Assembly: GCA_965223255.1 (NCBI GenBank)
Contig: CBDCWA010000004.1
Span: 806,001 to 870,000 of the forward strand
Direction of reading: 5' to 3'
Length of the DNA stretch: 64,000 nt
DNA from: CBDCWA01 sp965223255
GTDB lineage: Bacteria > Pseudomonadota > Alphaproteobacteria > Rhizobiales > Hyphomicrobiaceae
A model generated the notes under the pieces. The model worked only from the letters and a program-made list of their open reading frames with translations, made no database searches and was not told where the DNA came from. This document shows, in pieces, positions 8,034 through 15,025 of this stretch (positions are counted from its first letter, which is position 1; the number at the start of each line of letters is the position of its first letter). The position numbers were made by a program, and so were the translations under genes.

Positions 8034-8912
8034 TTAGGCCGCCGCCAACATGGCGAATGGTTGTTCTCCTGGTGCGATACGACGAGCATCGTTGGCAAGA
8101 GTAACCAGTTGTTCTATTGACCAAATTTTTGGTATTATGCCTCTTTCGACAGCAGGTGCCGTTTTGATCGTCTCATGCGGTCGGCAGAAGTTGTAATAGG
8201 CAATTTGCAGGCTAACGGCGGCTCGATGATTCTCCAGTTTCTTGCTGAATCCATTTGTTTTTCGAGTGAACCGTCGTGACCCCATCCGCGTGGTGAGATT
8301 GAATCTCTCAACCAGGGATGTAGATGTTTGAAAACGCGTTGGAAAACCAATAAGTGATAGCTTCTGTAACCGGACATCTGCTTTTCCGGTTATACCCTTA
8401 TTCGGTTCGACCTTACGTTGTGCTTTGTAGCGTTTTGCCACCTGACCATAGTGAATATTCGACCCGAAAGCTTCGCCAACAGCCTCAGTGTACGGAAAGA
8501 ACGAATCTGAACTGATTTGAGGGATATTCGTAATCCGACTACGGATATCAGCGACGAATGCTTTTGTATTTTCGGCATTCCTCTTGCCTACCAAATAGGT
8601 GACGATAAGTTTTCCATGCACGTCTAGCGCGACGAATAGGTACTGGTCTCCATAGTCAGGACTGTCCTGTGGCCCCAACTTTTTCTGCTTCTTGAATACA
8701 AAGCTCCATTGTTCATCGAGTTCGATGAGTGGAATGTTTAGTTGTTGCATGAGCGCGTTGTGCGCGATCGCGCATCCGTCGCCAGTTCGTCTCACCACGC
8801 GTGTTATCGTGTCACGATGAACGCCTGTCAGTCGTTCTGTGGCCCGAACGCTGTTACCTTCCAAAAGAAGGGCGACAACATACGATTGGACTTCGATTGG
8901 TAAAATGTTCAA
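8034..8912 (-). CDS. IS1-family transposase (single-ORF type)
   Basis: A 292-aa transposase with an N-terminal helix-turn-helix (VVALLLEGNSVRATERLTGV, then HRDTITRVVRR) and an IS1-type catalytic domain: LIELDEQWSFVFKKQKK, LFVALDVHGKLIVTYLVG, the SDSFFPYTEAV segment and the signature TSTSLVERFNLTTRMGSRRF followed by TNGFSKKLENH and YYNFCRPHETIK. Asp and Glu residues for a DDE centre are present. Translation starts at TTG 8912: a GGAG site ends seven bases upstream, whereas the ATG at 8919 is in another frame and directly abuts that site. Unlike E. coli IS1 no frameshift is needed. It is the only transposase within the 4.24-kb inverted repeats. Confidence 0.88.
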   Translation of the reverse strand: MNILPIEVQSYVVALLLEGNSVRATERLTGVHRDTITRVVRRTGDGCAIAHNALMQQLNIPLIELDEQWSFVFKKQKKLGPQDSPDYGDQYLFVALDVHGKLIVTYLVGKRNAENTKAFVADIRSRITNIPQISSDSFFPYTEAVGEAFGSNIHYGQVAKRYKAQRKVEPNKGITGKADVRLQKLSLIGFPTRFQTSTSLVERFNLTTRMGSRRFTRKTNGFSKKLENHRAAVSLQIAYYNFCRPHETIKTAPAVERGIIPKIWSIEQLVTLANDARRIAPGEQPFAMLAAA

Positions 8913-9092
8913 ATTTCATCTCCGAGTTGCGAAGATGGGCCACTACCAGTATACTGGGCGTTATGTCGTTCGCGGGCTCCATCCCGTGTTTCGATTGAAG
9001 GGCCTGGGACTGTTCGCGCAGTTCCGGGCCCAATTTCTTGGCACTCTTTCTACTTCCCCTCCCTTCTGCTATATGCTATAAATGCATAGAAC

Positions 9093-9175
9093 ATAGCAAA
9101 ATTGCGATTGATGTCAACTGCGAATCATAGCTAAAATGCGATTATGTTGGGGTTGACTTATCGCAAAAATGAGAT
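9093..9175 (+). promoter_or_regulatory. Three operator-like repeats upstream of and within the toxin-operon promoter
   Basis: Three related 16-mers: ATAGCAAAATTGCGAT (9093-9108), ATAGCTAAAATGCGAT (9127-9142) and ATCGCAAAAATGAGAT (9160-9175), with starts 34 and 33 bases apart, about three helical turns. The third fills the spacer of the promoter at 9153-9180. They are good candidates for sites of the XRE-type antitoxin encoded at 9552, giving autorepression. Confidence 0.6.
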
Positions 9176-9180
9176 ACAAT
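9153..9180 (+). promoter_or_regulatory. Promoter of the toxin-antitoxin operon
   Basis: TTGACT (9153-9158) and TACAAT (9175-9180) with a 16-base spacer, both close to sigma-70 consensus. The -10 box ends only four bases before the GTG start at 9185, leaving no room for a ribosome site, so the toxin message is probably leaderless. Confidence 0.65.
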
Positions 9181-9184
9181 CGCT

Positions 9185-9568
9185 GTGTGGCATTTCTGGA
9201 CCTACCGCTCTCTTTCTAGTCGAGACGACGTCTTAGATTGGCTTGATGGCCTTGCAAAAAGCGACCAAGCGTCGGTTGTTGCTCGCCTGGAATATTTGCG
9301 TCAACAGCCTCGAGAAGCCTGGAAGCGCCCATATTTCGACCTTCTATCTGGTGAATGCAGCGGTCTTGGGGAGGTCAGACTCAAAATCCAGAAAATTCAG
9401 TACAGACCGATAGGTTTTTTTGGGCCCAATCGTTTAGAATTTACGATGTTGCATGTAGCATTGGAAAAAGACGGAAAGTTCGAACCTAAGAATGTCTGCA
9501 AGACCGCCAAGCAAAGAATGGCTGATGCCATTGACGATCCGAGGTTGCTGAATGAATGGCCATATTAG
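9185..9568 (+). CDS. RelE/HigB-like toxin (Gp49/DUF891 type)
   Basis: A 127-aa protein with the phage Gp49-like (HigB) pattern: VLDWLDGLAKSDQASVVARL at residues ~17-36, then the core GLGEVRLKIQKIQYRPIGFF with positively charged residues typical of RelE-fold mRNA interferases, and LHVALEKDGKFEPKNVCKTA. In this family the toxin cleaves ribosome-bound mRNA and is neutralised by the next gene. The start codon is GTG placed four bases after the -10 box. The toxin-first order and the 17-base overlap with the antitoxin frame are typical of higBA loci. No truncation is visible. Confidence 0.75.
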   Translation: MWHFWTYRSLSSRDDVLDWLDGLAKSDQASVVARLEYLRQQPREAWKRPYFDLLSGECSGLGEVRLKIQKIQYRPIGFFGPNRLEFTMLHVALEKDGKFEPKNVCKTAKQRMADAIDDPRLLNEWPY

Positions 9569-10214
9569 TCAAAACCTAATTACTGCTTTGGCAGATAAAG
9601 AATTTCGACATTCCTATATGTCGGAGCACATCCGAACTGGAATTGCACACCAGGTCAGAGCAATCCGGGAGGCTAATGGTTGGTCACAAGCCGATATGGC
9701 GAATCATGTTGGAAAGACCCAAAGTGTAATTTCTCGGATTGAAGATCCCGATTATGGTCGATTAAGCCTGCAAACCTTGATTGATCTGGCTGCGGCATTT
9801 GATGTCGCGCTTTCGGTACGGTTTGTATCGTTTAGTGAATTATTAGAGCAAGTAAAAGACCTGTCGCCTAAGCGCCTGAGAGCCACTAAGTTTGCCGACG
9901 ATGACCTCACAGGGGTTGGCCGAGTTTCCCCCAAAACTATTCCCTCTGTTTCGGATAATAATATGGTGAGATTACTCAGAATGATTGCCGAGAACGATGC
10001 CGCAGCCCCCAGAACAGGTCCTCGACGTAAATCAGGTTTGCATCAAATCAAGCCACCTTCTTCCCATCGTATTAGTCAGCCTTCAAGTGCCCAACAAGCA
10101 TTGAATTTATACGAAAACAGCTCAGCCAGAGTAACCCAAGCGCGAACGGTTCGAGGATCTACCGCAAGACATGGTGCGGTGGCAACGCAATCATCGTGGG
10201 CTGCCGACAAATGA
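9552..10214 (+). CDS. HigA-like antitoxin with XRE helix-turn-helix and long disordered tail
   Basis: A 220-aa protein. Residues ~25-90 form a Cro/CI-type HTH domain (REANGWSQADMANHVGKTQS, VISRIEDPDYGRLSLQTLID, AAAFDVALSVRF), which would bind the repeats at 9093-9175. The last ~110 residues are low in complexity and rich in Ser/Arg/Gln/Thr (PRTGPRRKSGLHQIKPPSS and onward), unusual because HigA proteins are normally about 100 aa. The ATG at 9552 lies inside the toxin gene, and its TGA shares bases with the next ATG (ATGA), so all three genes are translationally linked. The tail may bind the third protein; that is inference. Confidence 0.72.
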   Translation: MNGHISQNLITALADKEFRHSYMSEHIRTGIAHQVRAIREANGWSQADMANHVGKTQSVISRIEDPDYGRLSLQTLIDLAAAFDVALSVRFVSFSELLEQVKDLSPKRLRATKFADDDLTGVGRVSPKTIPSVSDNNMVRLLRMIAENDAAAPRTGPRRKSGLHQIKPPSSHRISQPSSAQQALNLYENSSARVTQARTVRGSTARHGAVATQSSWAADK

Positions 10215-10885
10215 AACTAATTTCGGTTGAGACCGGTCGAGTAGTGTTTCTCTTCCCTCGAGAGGAAACTACCCCTCGTGGCGGGCTGTACGTCTCGTAC
10301 GCATTGGAGATGTTCACAGACGCGTATGAATTTGCCAGCTATCCGGATTTAACTCGACCAATTGAAGATATCGATACGATTTCACAAGTCTTTAAGGGTG
10401 GGCGACTATTTTTGGACGATCGCGTCATAAATATCAAAGAGTTCACAATCTACACCGACGGGATTGTTATAGCGTCGTCCAGTACTAGTGACGCGGAACT
10501 GATATTTGCCCATGCAATGGAATGGTCGCAGCAAACTTTGGGGTTGCGTCCACTTATTAAAGCGCCGAAAAAGAGATATCTCAGCGTGGTGGTGATAGAG
10601 CTTGAGAGTCAGATAGAAAAGCTATTTAGGAACTTTATTGAACTTTCAGATCGAACAAATGAATTGCTAGAGGCTAACTATGGTGTGGACCATCCCGCCT
10701 TCCTCTACTCACTTAGCCTATCGGTTGAAGATAGACTCTTGCCGCAAGACCTGTCGATTTCTGACTTTGTTCTTGAACGGAGGACTGAACCGGCTTTTGA
10801 AGCGAATAGGTTCTTTAGCCAAGCGCCACTTCCCACTCACGCACATTTAGAATGGCTCGAAAGTTTTGAAAAGCTGATCAAATAG
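10211..10885 (+). CDS. Unknown third component of the toxin-antitoxin operon
   Basis: A 224-aa soluble protein starting at ATG 10211, which overlaps the antitoxin stop. It looks like a mixed alpha/beta protein: an N-terminal beta-rich part (VETGRVVFLFPREE, GGLYVSYALEMF), a segment FTIYTDGIVIASSSTSDAEL near residue 80 followed by the helix IFAHAMEWSQQTLGL, and a more helical C-terminus. No membrane segment, nuclease or NTPase motif is evident, and it does not resemble SecB-like chaperones of tripartite TA systems. I do not recognise the family. Its stop is 23 bases before the right inverted repeat, so it belongs to the transposon cargo. Confidence 0.6.
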   Translation: MKLISVETGRVVFLFPREETTPRGGLYVSYALEMFTDAYEFASYPDLTRPIEDIDTISQVFKGGRLFLDDRVINIKEFTIYTDGIVIASSSTSDAELIFAHAMEWSQQTLGLRPLIKAPKKRYLSVVVIELESQIEKLFRNFIELSDRTNELLEANYGVDHPAFLYSLSLSVEDRLLPQDLSISDFVLERRTEPAFEANRFFSQAPLPTHAHLEWLESFEKLIK

Positions 10886-10908
10886 CAAATTAGGCCACCC
10901 TGGTTCAA

Positions 10909-10922
10909 ATTAGGACAGCACC
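10909..10922 (-). repeat. Right terminal inverted repeat of the transposon
   Basis: ATTAGGACAGCACC, the exact complement of 6684-6697. Matching becomes imperfect after 14 bp. Confidence 0.85.
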
Positions 10923-10930
10923 CAAAATCG
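10923..10930. repeat. Target-site duplication, right copy (CAAAATCG)
   Basis: Identical to 6676-6683. Removing the element plus one copy restores a continuous intergenic region of about 330 bp between the divergent GMC and TauD genes. Confidence 0.85.
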
Positions 10931-11189
10931 CAACCACGGCAAGCTCATGGGGTGAGTTATATTGGCCCGATTTTGGCTCAGGCTAAGGCGCCGGAACAAA
11001 CCAGTCGCAATGAAAACTGCATATGCTGAGAAACCGCGCCCCGCCGCATAAAGCCGGAAGTCCCCCATTGGGACCTTGCACCAACACCACCAACCTCACT
11101 ATAACGGAGACCGCAGCAGGCGCCCGATTGAGGCGGGATCGCAGTCGCCCACCCACCTCACAAGGCACGCGCAAGCGATAGAGGTAGCT

Positions 11190-12032
11190 ATGATTTCTTT
11201 TCGAAACCTGACCGAACACACTGGTGCAGAAGTCCTAGGCGTGAACCTCCAAGACAAGCTCAGCCCTCAGGATGTACATGAAATTTATAAGGTGTTTTTG
11301 GACCGCACGATCATTCTCTTTCGCGGCCAGAACCTGGAGCAGGACGATCTCGTGCGCGCCACGGAAAATTTCGGCAACCCAGGCGAATATGACCGCCCCA
11401 AGGAATTCCGTCCGATCGGCCAACGCCGTGGTCACTCGAGGGTCATGCTGATCACCAATATCCGCGAAAATGGTGAGCCCATCGGGGCCTTACCGGATGG
11501 CGAGATGTGGTTTCATCACGACACGATCCATCGCGAGATACCGCACAAGGCAACGCTCCTTTATTCAGTCGAAATCCCATCCCATGGCGGCGAAACTCTG
11601 TTTGCGAACTTGCAAGCCGCCTATGACGCACTGCCGCCAGAACTCAAGTCAGCTTTGGAAGGGCGCCGTGCCGCTCATCTCTTCAACTATGGCAGCACCA
11701 AGAAGAACGACCCTAATGCCGTGGCGGCAAAAAGCCAGTCGGAGCATCCAGCAATCATCACCAGCGATGAAACCGGGCGCAAAGCAATCTACGTGGACCG
11801 CCTGATGACCACACACCTGATCGGACTGCCGGAAGATGAAAGCGACGATATCCTGGAGCGGGTCTTTGATCACATTGAAAAACCAGAATTCGTCTACGAA
11901 CATGTCTGGCAGAAGGGTGATCTGGTCATGTGGGACAATCGTACCTCAATTCATGCCAGAAAGGATTTCCCGGCCGACCAAGTCCGCTTGATGTGGCGCA
12001 CCACGCTCGCGGGGAGCGTCAGACCGCATTAA
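11190..12032 (+). CDS. TauD/TfdA-family Fe(II)/2-oxoglutarate dioxygenase
   Basis: A 280-aa enzyme of the taurine dioxygenase family. The metal ligands are visible as H109-x-D111 in EMWFHHDTIH and a distal His near residue 255 in NRTSIHARKDF, followed by RLMWRTTLAG, whose Arg would bind 2-oxoglutarate. The family hydroxylates sulfonates, aryloxyacids or related acids; the substrate here is unknown. I start at ATG 11190 after a GAGGTAG site, which removes a 38-residue non-homologous extension. It was divergent from the GMC oxidoreductase before the transposon entered, suggesting joint use in one catabolic pathway. Confidence 0.9.
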   Translation: MISFRNLTEHTGAEVLGVNLQDKLSPQDVHEIYKVFLDRTIILFRGQNLEQDDLVRATENFGNPGEYDRPKEFRPIGQRRGHSRVMLITNIRENGEPIGALPDGEMWFHHDTIHREIPHKATLLYSVEIPSHGGETLFANLQAAYDALPPELKSALEGRRAAHLFNYGSTKKNDPNAVAAKSQSEHPAIITSDETGRKAIYVDRLMTTHLIGLPEDESDDILERVFDHIEKPEFVYEHVWQKGDLVMWDNRTSIHARKDFPADQVRLMWRTTLAGSVRPH

Positions 12033-12116
12033 CCGAGCCACCGAATTAGAGAAAAACCAGACAGTGTTTCCCATCAAACGGCCCAATTCGGCAGCGATGA
12101 AGCCGGCTGGGACAAC

Positions 12117-12791
12117 TTGCATGTGGGGCAAAGAGTGCCGAATGCATCAACACAAACCGCGCTTTATCTCGTCGTCGATGCCACGGCTGCGACCGCCGGA
12201 GATTTGTCTGGTCTCATCGCCAACAGTCCCGTAGCGGCCCTCCTTATTCGCTCGCCTGCATTTGAGAGTGCTAATGCCAATGCAGTGTCGGCTTTGATCA
12301 CCACCGCTCACGCGAAAGGCATTCCCGCCCTGCTTGAAGCGCCACCGCAAAAAATTCGCAGCCTCGGTGCTGACGGCATGCATCTTGCCGCAACCGCAGA
12401 CCTCCTTGAACGCTACCGCGCGGCCAGAGCGGAACTCGGCGAAAATGCGATGATCGGCATCGATGCTGGCAAATCCCGGCACATGGCAATGGAACTCGGC
12501 GACGCCGGGGCGGACTATATCGGATTTGGCGCCCCGTTTCATTTGCGTGACCGGGCGCGTGCGTTGGCCAGACGATTGGATCTGATTACCTGGTGGGCGG
12601 AAATATTTGAGCCCCCTTGCGTTGCCTTCGATGTCACCGAATTAAGTGAGGCAACCGCACTTGCAGCAGCAGGCGCAGACTTTATCGCGCTCGAATGGCC
12701 GGAGAGAATGGCACCAACAGAGTATCAGGACCACTTGCGTAACCTTCACCAAGCGCTCACAGAGCCGCACCCCAGCCTGCAAGGACCATAA
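12117..12791 (+). CDS. Thiamine phosphate synthase-like (ThiE/TenI superfamily) protein
   Basis: A 224-aa TIM-barrel protein related to ThiE: ALYLVVDATA at the first strand, PALLEAPPQKIRSLGADGMH in the middle, and GDAGADYIGFGAPFHLRDRA near residue 135, where ThiE has a conserved phosphate-binding GADYIGFGP. Several conserved ThiE residues (for example the QLR-type start) are absent, so catalytic activity is uncertain. The start may be TTG 12117 or the GTG codons at 12123 or 12135. It ends three bases before the Sel1 gene, so the two are probably one operon. Confidence 0.7.
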   Translation: MHVGQRVPNASTQTALYLVVDATAATAGDLSGLIANSPVAALLIRSPAFESANANAVSALITTAHAKGIPALLEAPPQKIRSLGADGMHLAATADLLERYRAARAELGENAMIGIDAGKSRHMAMELGDAGADYIGFGAPFHLRDRARALARRLDLITWWAEIFEPPCVAFDVTELSEATALAAAGADFIALEWPERMAPTEYQDHLRNLHQALTEPHPSLQGP

Positions 12792-12794
12792 GTC

Positions 12795-13787
12795 ATGCTG
12801 CCGACGTTTAAGACATTGGGCTCGGTGCGCACCATTGCGATTGGCTGTATTTGCGCCTTATCCAACACTTTGCACGCGGCAGATCGGCAGAATGTCGATC
12901 GAATCTTTGCAGCCGCGACCATCCCCGCGACCGGACCACATGCCGCCGAGATCGCCTACCAACAAGGTCAGTACAAGAGTGCGCTCAAACTCGCTCAAGC
13001 AAGCGCCAAAAAGGGAGATACGCGCGCTGCCGTTATTCTCGGCAAGATCTACGCCGACGGGCGGGCCGTAAAACAAAGCTATGCGATGGCTGCGAAATGG
13101 TACCACTTTGCAGGCACGCGCGGCAACGCGGAGGGCAGCTTCAACTTAGCTACATTATACGTCAACGGCCGCGGGACCAAGAAACACTATCCGCGCGCCG
13201 CAGAATGGTTTGAGCGCGCCGCACGAACCGGCCACGTGCTTGCCAATTACAATCTCGGCCTGTTGTTTTTGAGCGGCAAAGGCAAACCCGAAAACCCGAT
13301 CCGCGCACATCTCCACATCCGGTATGCCGCACAAAACAACATCCCCGCCGCCCAGTACGACCTTGCAACACTCTACCAAAAAGGTCACGGCGTTGAAGCA
13401 GATGCCTACCTGGCGTCTTTGTGGTTACGCCGCGCTGCCGAACAGGGTATGGGCGAAGCCCAATTCGAATACGCGGTAACTTTGCTGAAAGGCCACGGCA
13501 TTAACGCAGACGTCCCAAAGGCTATGGACTATCTCCGCCAAGCCGCAGCAAAAGGCATAGCCGGCGCTCAAAACCGCCTCGCCCATGCCCTATTTGCAGG
13601 CCGCCTCATTAAGAAAGATCTGAAAGCCGCTGCCAAGTGGCGGCTTCTGGCGCGCGGCGCCGGCATTCCAGACAAAGCCTTCGACCAACGCCTCGCTAAA
13701 CTACCCAAAAAAATACGCCAGGCTGCGATCCGCGATGCCGCCATCTGGCGCGAAAAAGTACGGCTCAATGTCAACGTCGCCGACTAG
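12795..13787 (+). CDS. Secreted Sel1-repeat protein
   Basis: A 330-aa protein with an N-terminal signal peptide (about residues 1-32, ending LHAAD) and at least six Sel1-type TPR-like repeats of ~36 residues, for example GKIYADGRAVKQSYAMAAKW, LYVNGRGTKKHYPRAAEW and LLKGHGINADVPKAMDYL. Such repeats make alpha-solenoids that scaffold protein complexes, here in the periplasm. The start is ATG 12795, preceded by AAGGA and three bases after the ThiE-like stop. No enzymatic domain is present. Confidence 0.85.
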   Translation: MLPTFKTLGSVRTIAIGCICALSNTLHAADRQNVDRIFAAATIPATGPHAAEIAYQQGQYKSALKLAQASAKKGDTRAAVILGKIYADGRAVKQSYAMAAKWYHFAGTRGNAEGSFNLATLYVNGRGTKKHYPRAAEWFERAARTGHVLANYNLGLLFLSGKGKPENPIRAHLHIRYAAQNNIPAAQYDLATLYQKGHGVEADAYLASLWLRRAAEQGMGEAQFEYAVTLLKGHGINADVPKAMDYLRQAAAKGIAGAQNRLAHALFAGRLIKKDLKAAAKWRLLARGAGIPDKAFDQRLAKLPKKIRQAAIRDAAIWREKVRLNVNVAD

Positions 13788-14096
13788 CGTGGGTGCCGGG
13801 AATTCAGATCACTCATCCCCTGGTCCAACACCAAAGTCCTGGTTCTGACCACACGGGCAAGATATTCAGGCGCGCGCCCTTTGTAGGTTATGAATTCGGT
13901 TCAAGGGGCGCTGCACATAGTAGGCAAATTCATGACCAAGGACACTGGCCAAACCTGTGCTCAAGTCCTGTCCCAAGACCTATTCACTATCACGGGTGGC
14001 TTGCCACCTAGCCGCCTAGGCGATAGAGCCATTGCTCACCCCAAGTTTGGTCGATAGCGCATCCAGCCACAGTCGACCAACTGATAGGATCACACC
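13788..14096. other. Intergenic region without a recognisable gene
   Basis: 309 bases between the Sel1 and SuhB-like genes. Only a short plus-strand frame with no homology signal is present. In related alphaproteobacteria an elongation factor P gene often lies about here, but I see no trace of one. Confidence 0.5.
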
Positions 14097-14888
14097 ATGC
14101 CGACATCACCACTGCTGAACGTGATGACTTCCGCTGCGCGCCGCGCCGGTCGTGGCTTAGCGCGCGACTATGGCGAGGTGTCTCAATTGCAGGTCTCGAT
14201 CAAGGGGCCGGCCAACTTTGTCTCCGCAGCCGACCACCGGGCCGAGGAAACGATTTATAACGAACTGGCCAAAGCTCGCCCCGGCTATGGCTTTTTGATG
14301 GAAGAGCGCGGCATCGTCGAGGGCGCGGACAAGACGCACCGCTGGATCGTAGACCCCCTGGATGGCACCACAAACTTCTTGCACTCGATTCCCTTATTCG
14401 CGATCTCGATTGCACTAGAGCGCGAAGGCAGCCTCGTCGCCGGTCTGGTCTACAATCCTATCAGCGATGAAATGTTCACCGCAGAACGCGGCAAGGGCGC
14501 TTTCCTTAACGACCGCCGCCTACGCGTCTCCGCCAGGCGCGCCTTGTCGGACGCCGTTGTCACGACTGGCATTCCCCATCGTGGCCGGCCCAATCATGGC
14601 CGGGCTCTCAAGGAGATTGAGCAGGCAATGACCCATACCTCGGGCATCCGCCGCACCGGATCGGCGGCTCTCGATTTGGCATGGACCGCCGCCGGCCGCT
14701 TTGATGCCTTTTGGGAGCATGCTCTTGGCGCCTGGGACATAGCCGCGGGCGTGGTACTGATACGCGAATCAGGAGGGTTAATTACTGACCTTTCAGGGGG
14801 CAACCGCCTCCTCGAAACCGGCGATGTACTGGCAGCAACACCGACTATACACAGGGAACTTCTGGCTGTTCTTAAGGCCATTCCGTGA
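14097..14888 (+). CDS. suhB: Inositol monophosphatase family protein (SuhB-like)
   Basis: A 263-aa Mg-dependent phosphatase with all family metal-site motifs: MEERG near residue 63, WIVDPLDGTTNFLHSIP near residue 83, and the C-terminal GAWDIAAGVVLIRESGG. It hydrolyses inositol-1-phosphate or a related sugar phosphate in the cytoplasm; SuhB homologues also act in rRNA transcription in enterobacteria. It sits between the Sel1 gene and the MotA/OmpA-like pair, a common alphaproteobacterial order. Confidence 0.92.
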   Translation: MPTSPLLNVMTSAARRAGRGLARDYGEVSQLQVSIKGPANFVSAADHRAEETIYNELAKARPGYGFLMEERGIVEGADKTHRWIVDPLDGTTNFLHSIPLFAISIALEREGSLVAGLVYNPISDEMFTAERGKGAFLNDRRLRVSARRALSDAVVTTGIPHRGRPNHGRALKEIEQAMTHTSGIRRTGSAALDLAWTAAGRFDAFWEHALGAWDIAAGVVLIRESGGLITDLSGGNRLLETGDVLAATPTIHRELLAVLKAIP

Positions 14889-15025
14889 AAATTTCGCCGG
14901 ATGTCCTCATTCGCACAATTTTCCTGCGCTAACATGCTATTCGACAGGTACGATCGACCGACCGTTGTCGGTTTTACATGACACTCGAATTCGCTAAGGT
15001 CGCGCGGGGTAGCGGAGACCACTGA

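Larger units (their letters stand above)
8913..9184. other. Divergent regulatory region between transposase and toxin operon
   Basis: Holds the transposase leader on the minus strand and, from 9093, three operator-like repeats and the toxin-operon promoter on the plus strand. No gene is supported here. Confidence 0.6.
6684..10922. mobile_element. IS1-family transposon carrying cargo genes (4,239 bp)
   Basis: The element is bounded by perfect 14-bp inverted repeats GGTGCTGTCCTAAT (6684-6697, and its complement at 10909-10922) and by an 8-bp target duplication CAAAATCG. The ends begin with GGTG, as IS1 ends do. Inside is one IS1-type transposase (8034-8912) with no inner repeats or duplications of its own that I could find, so the transposase belongs to the large unit. 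The rest is cargo: a SLATT-like/57-aa pair and a 29-aa hydrophobic gene on the minus strand, and a toxin-antitoxin-like three-gene operon on the plus strand. Cargo runs to within 48 bp of the left end and 23 bp of the right end. The DNA is visibly richer in A+T than its flanks, indicating transfer. Confidence 0.85.
10886..11189. other. Right end of the transposon and original intergenic DNA before the TauD gene
   Basis: 10886-10922 is the transposon end; CCTAATTTG occurs twice there on the minus strand, once in the repeat and once just inside it (10890-10882). 10931-11189 is GC-richer host DNA leading to the TauD start. No gene is supported. Confidence 0.6.

Noticed and set aside
8801..9081. 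Two plus-strand frames overlapping the transposase start
   Set aside because: Antisense to the transposase N-terminus and its leader, no ribosome site or homology.
8034..9090. A simple ~1-kb IS1 copy inserted within a larger island
   Set aside because: No inverted repeats or target duplication flank the transposase alone; the only matching ends are at 6684 and 10922.
10211..10885. SecB-like chaperone of a toxin-antitoxin-chaperone system
   Set aside because: Gene order fits, but the sequence lacks the SecB pattern and is longer; left as unknown.
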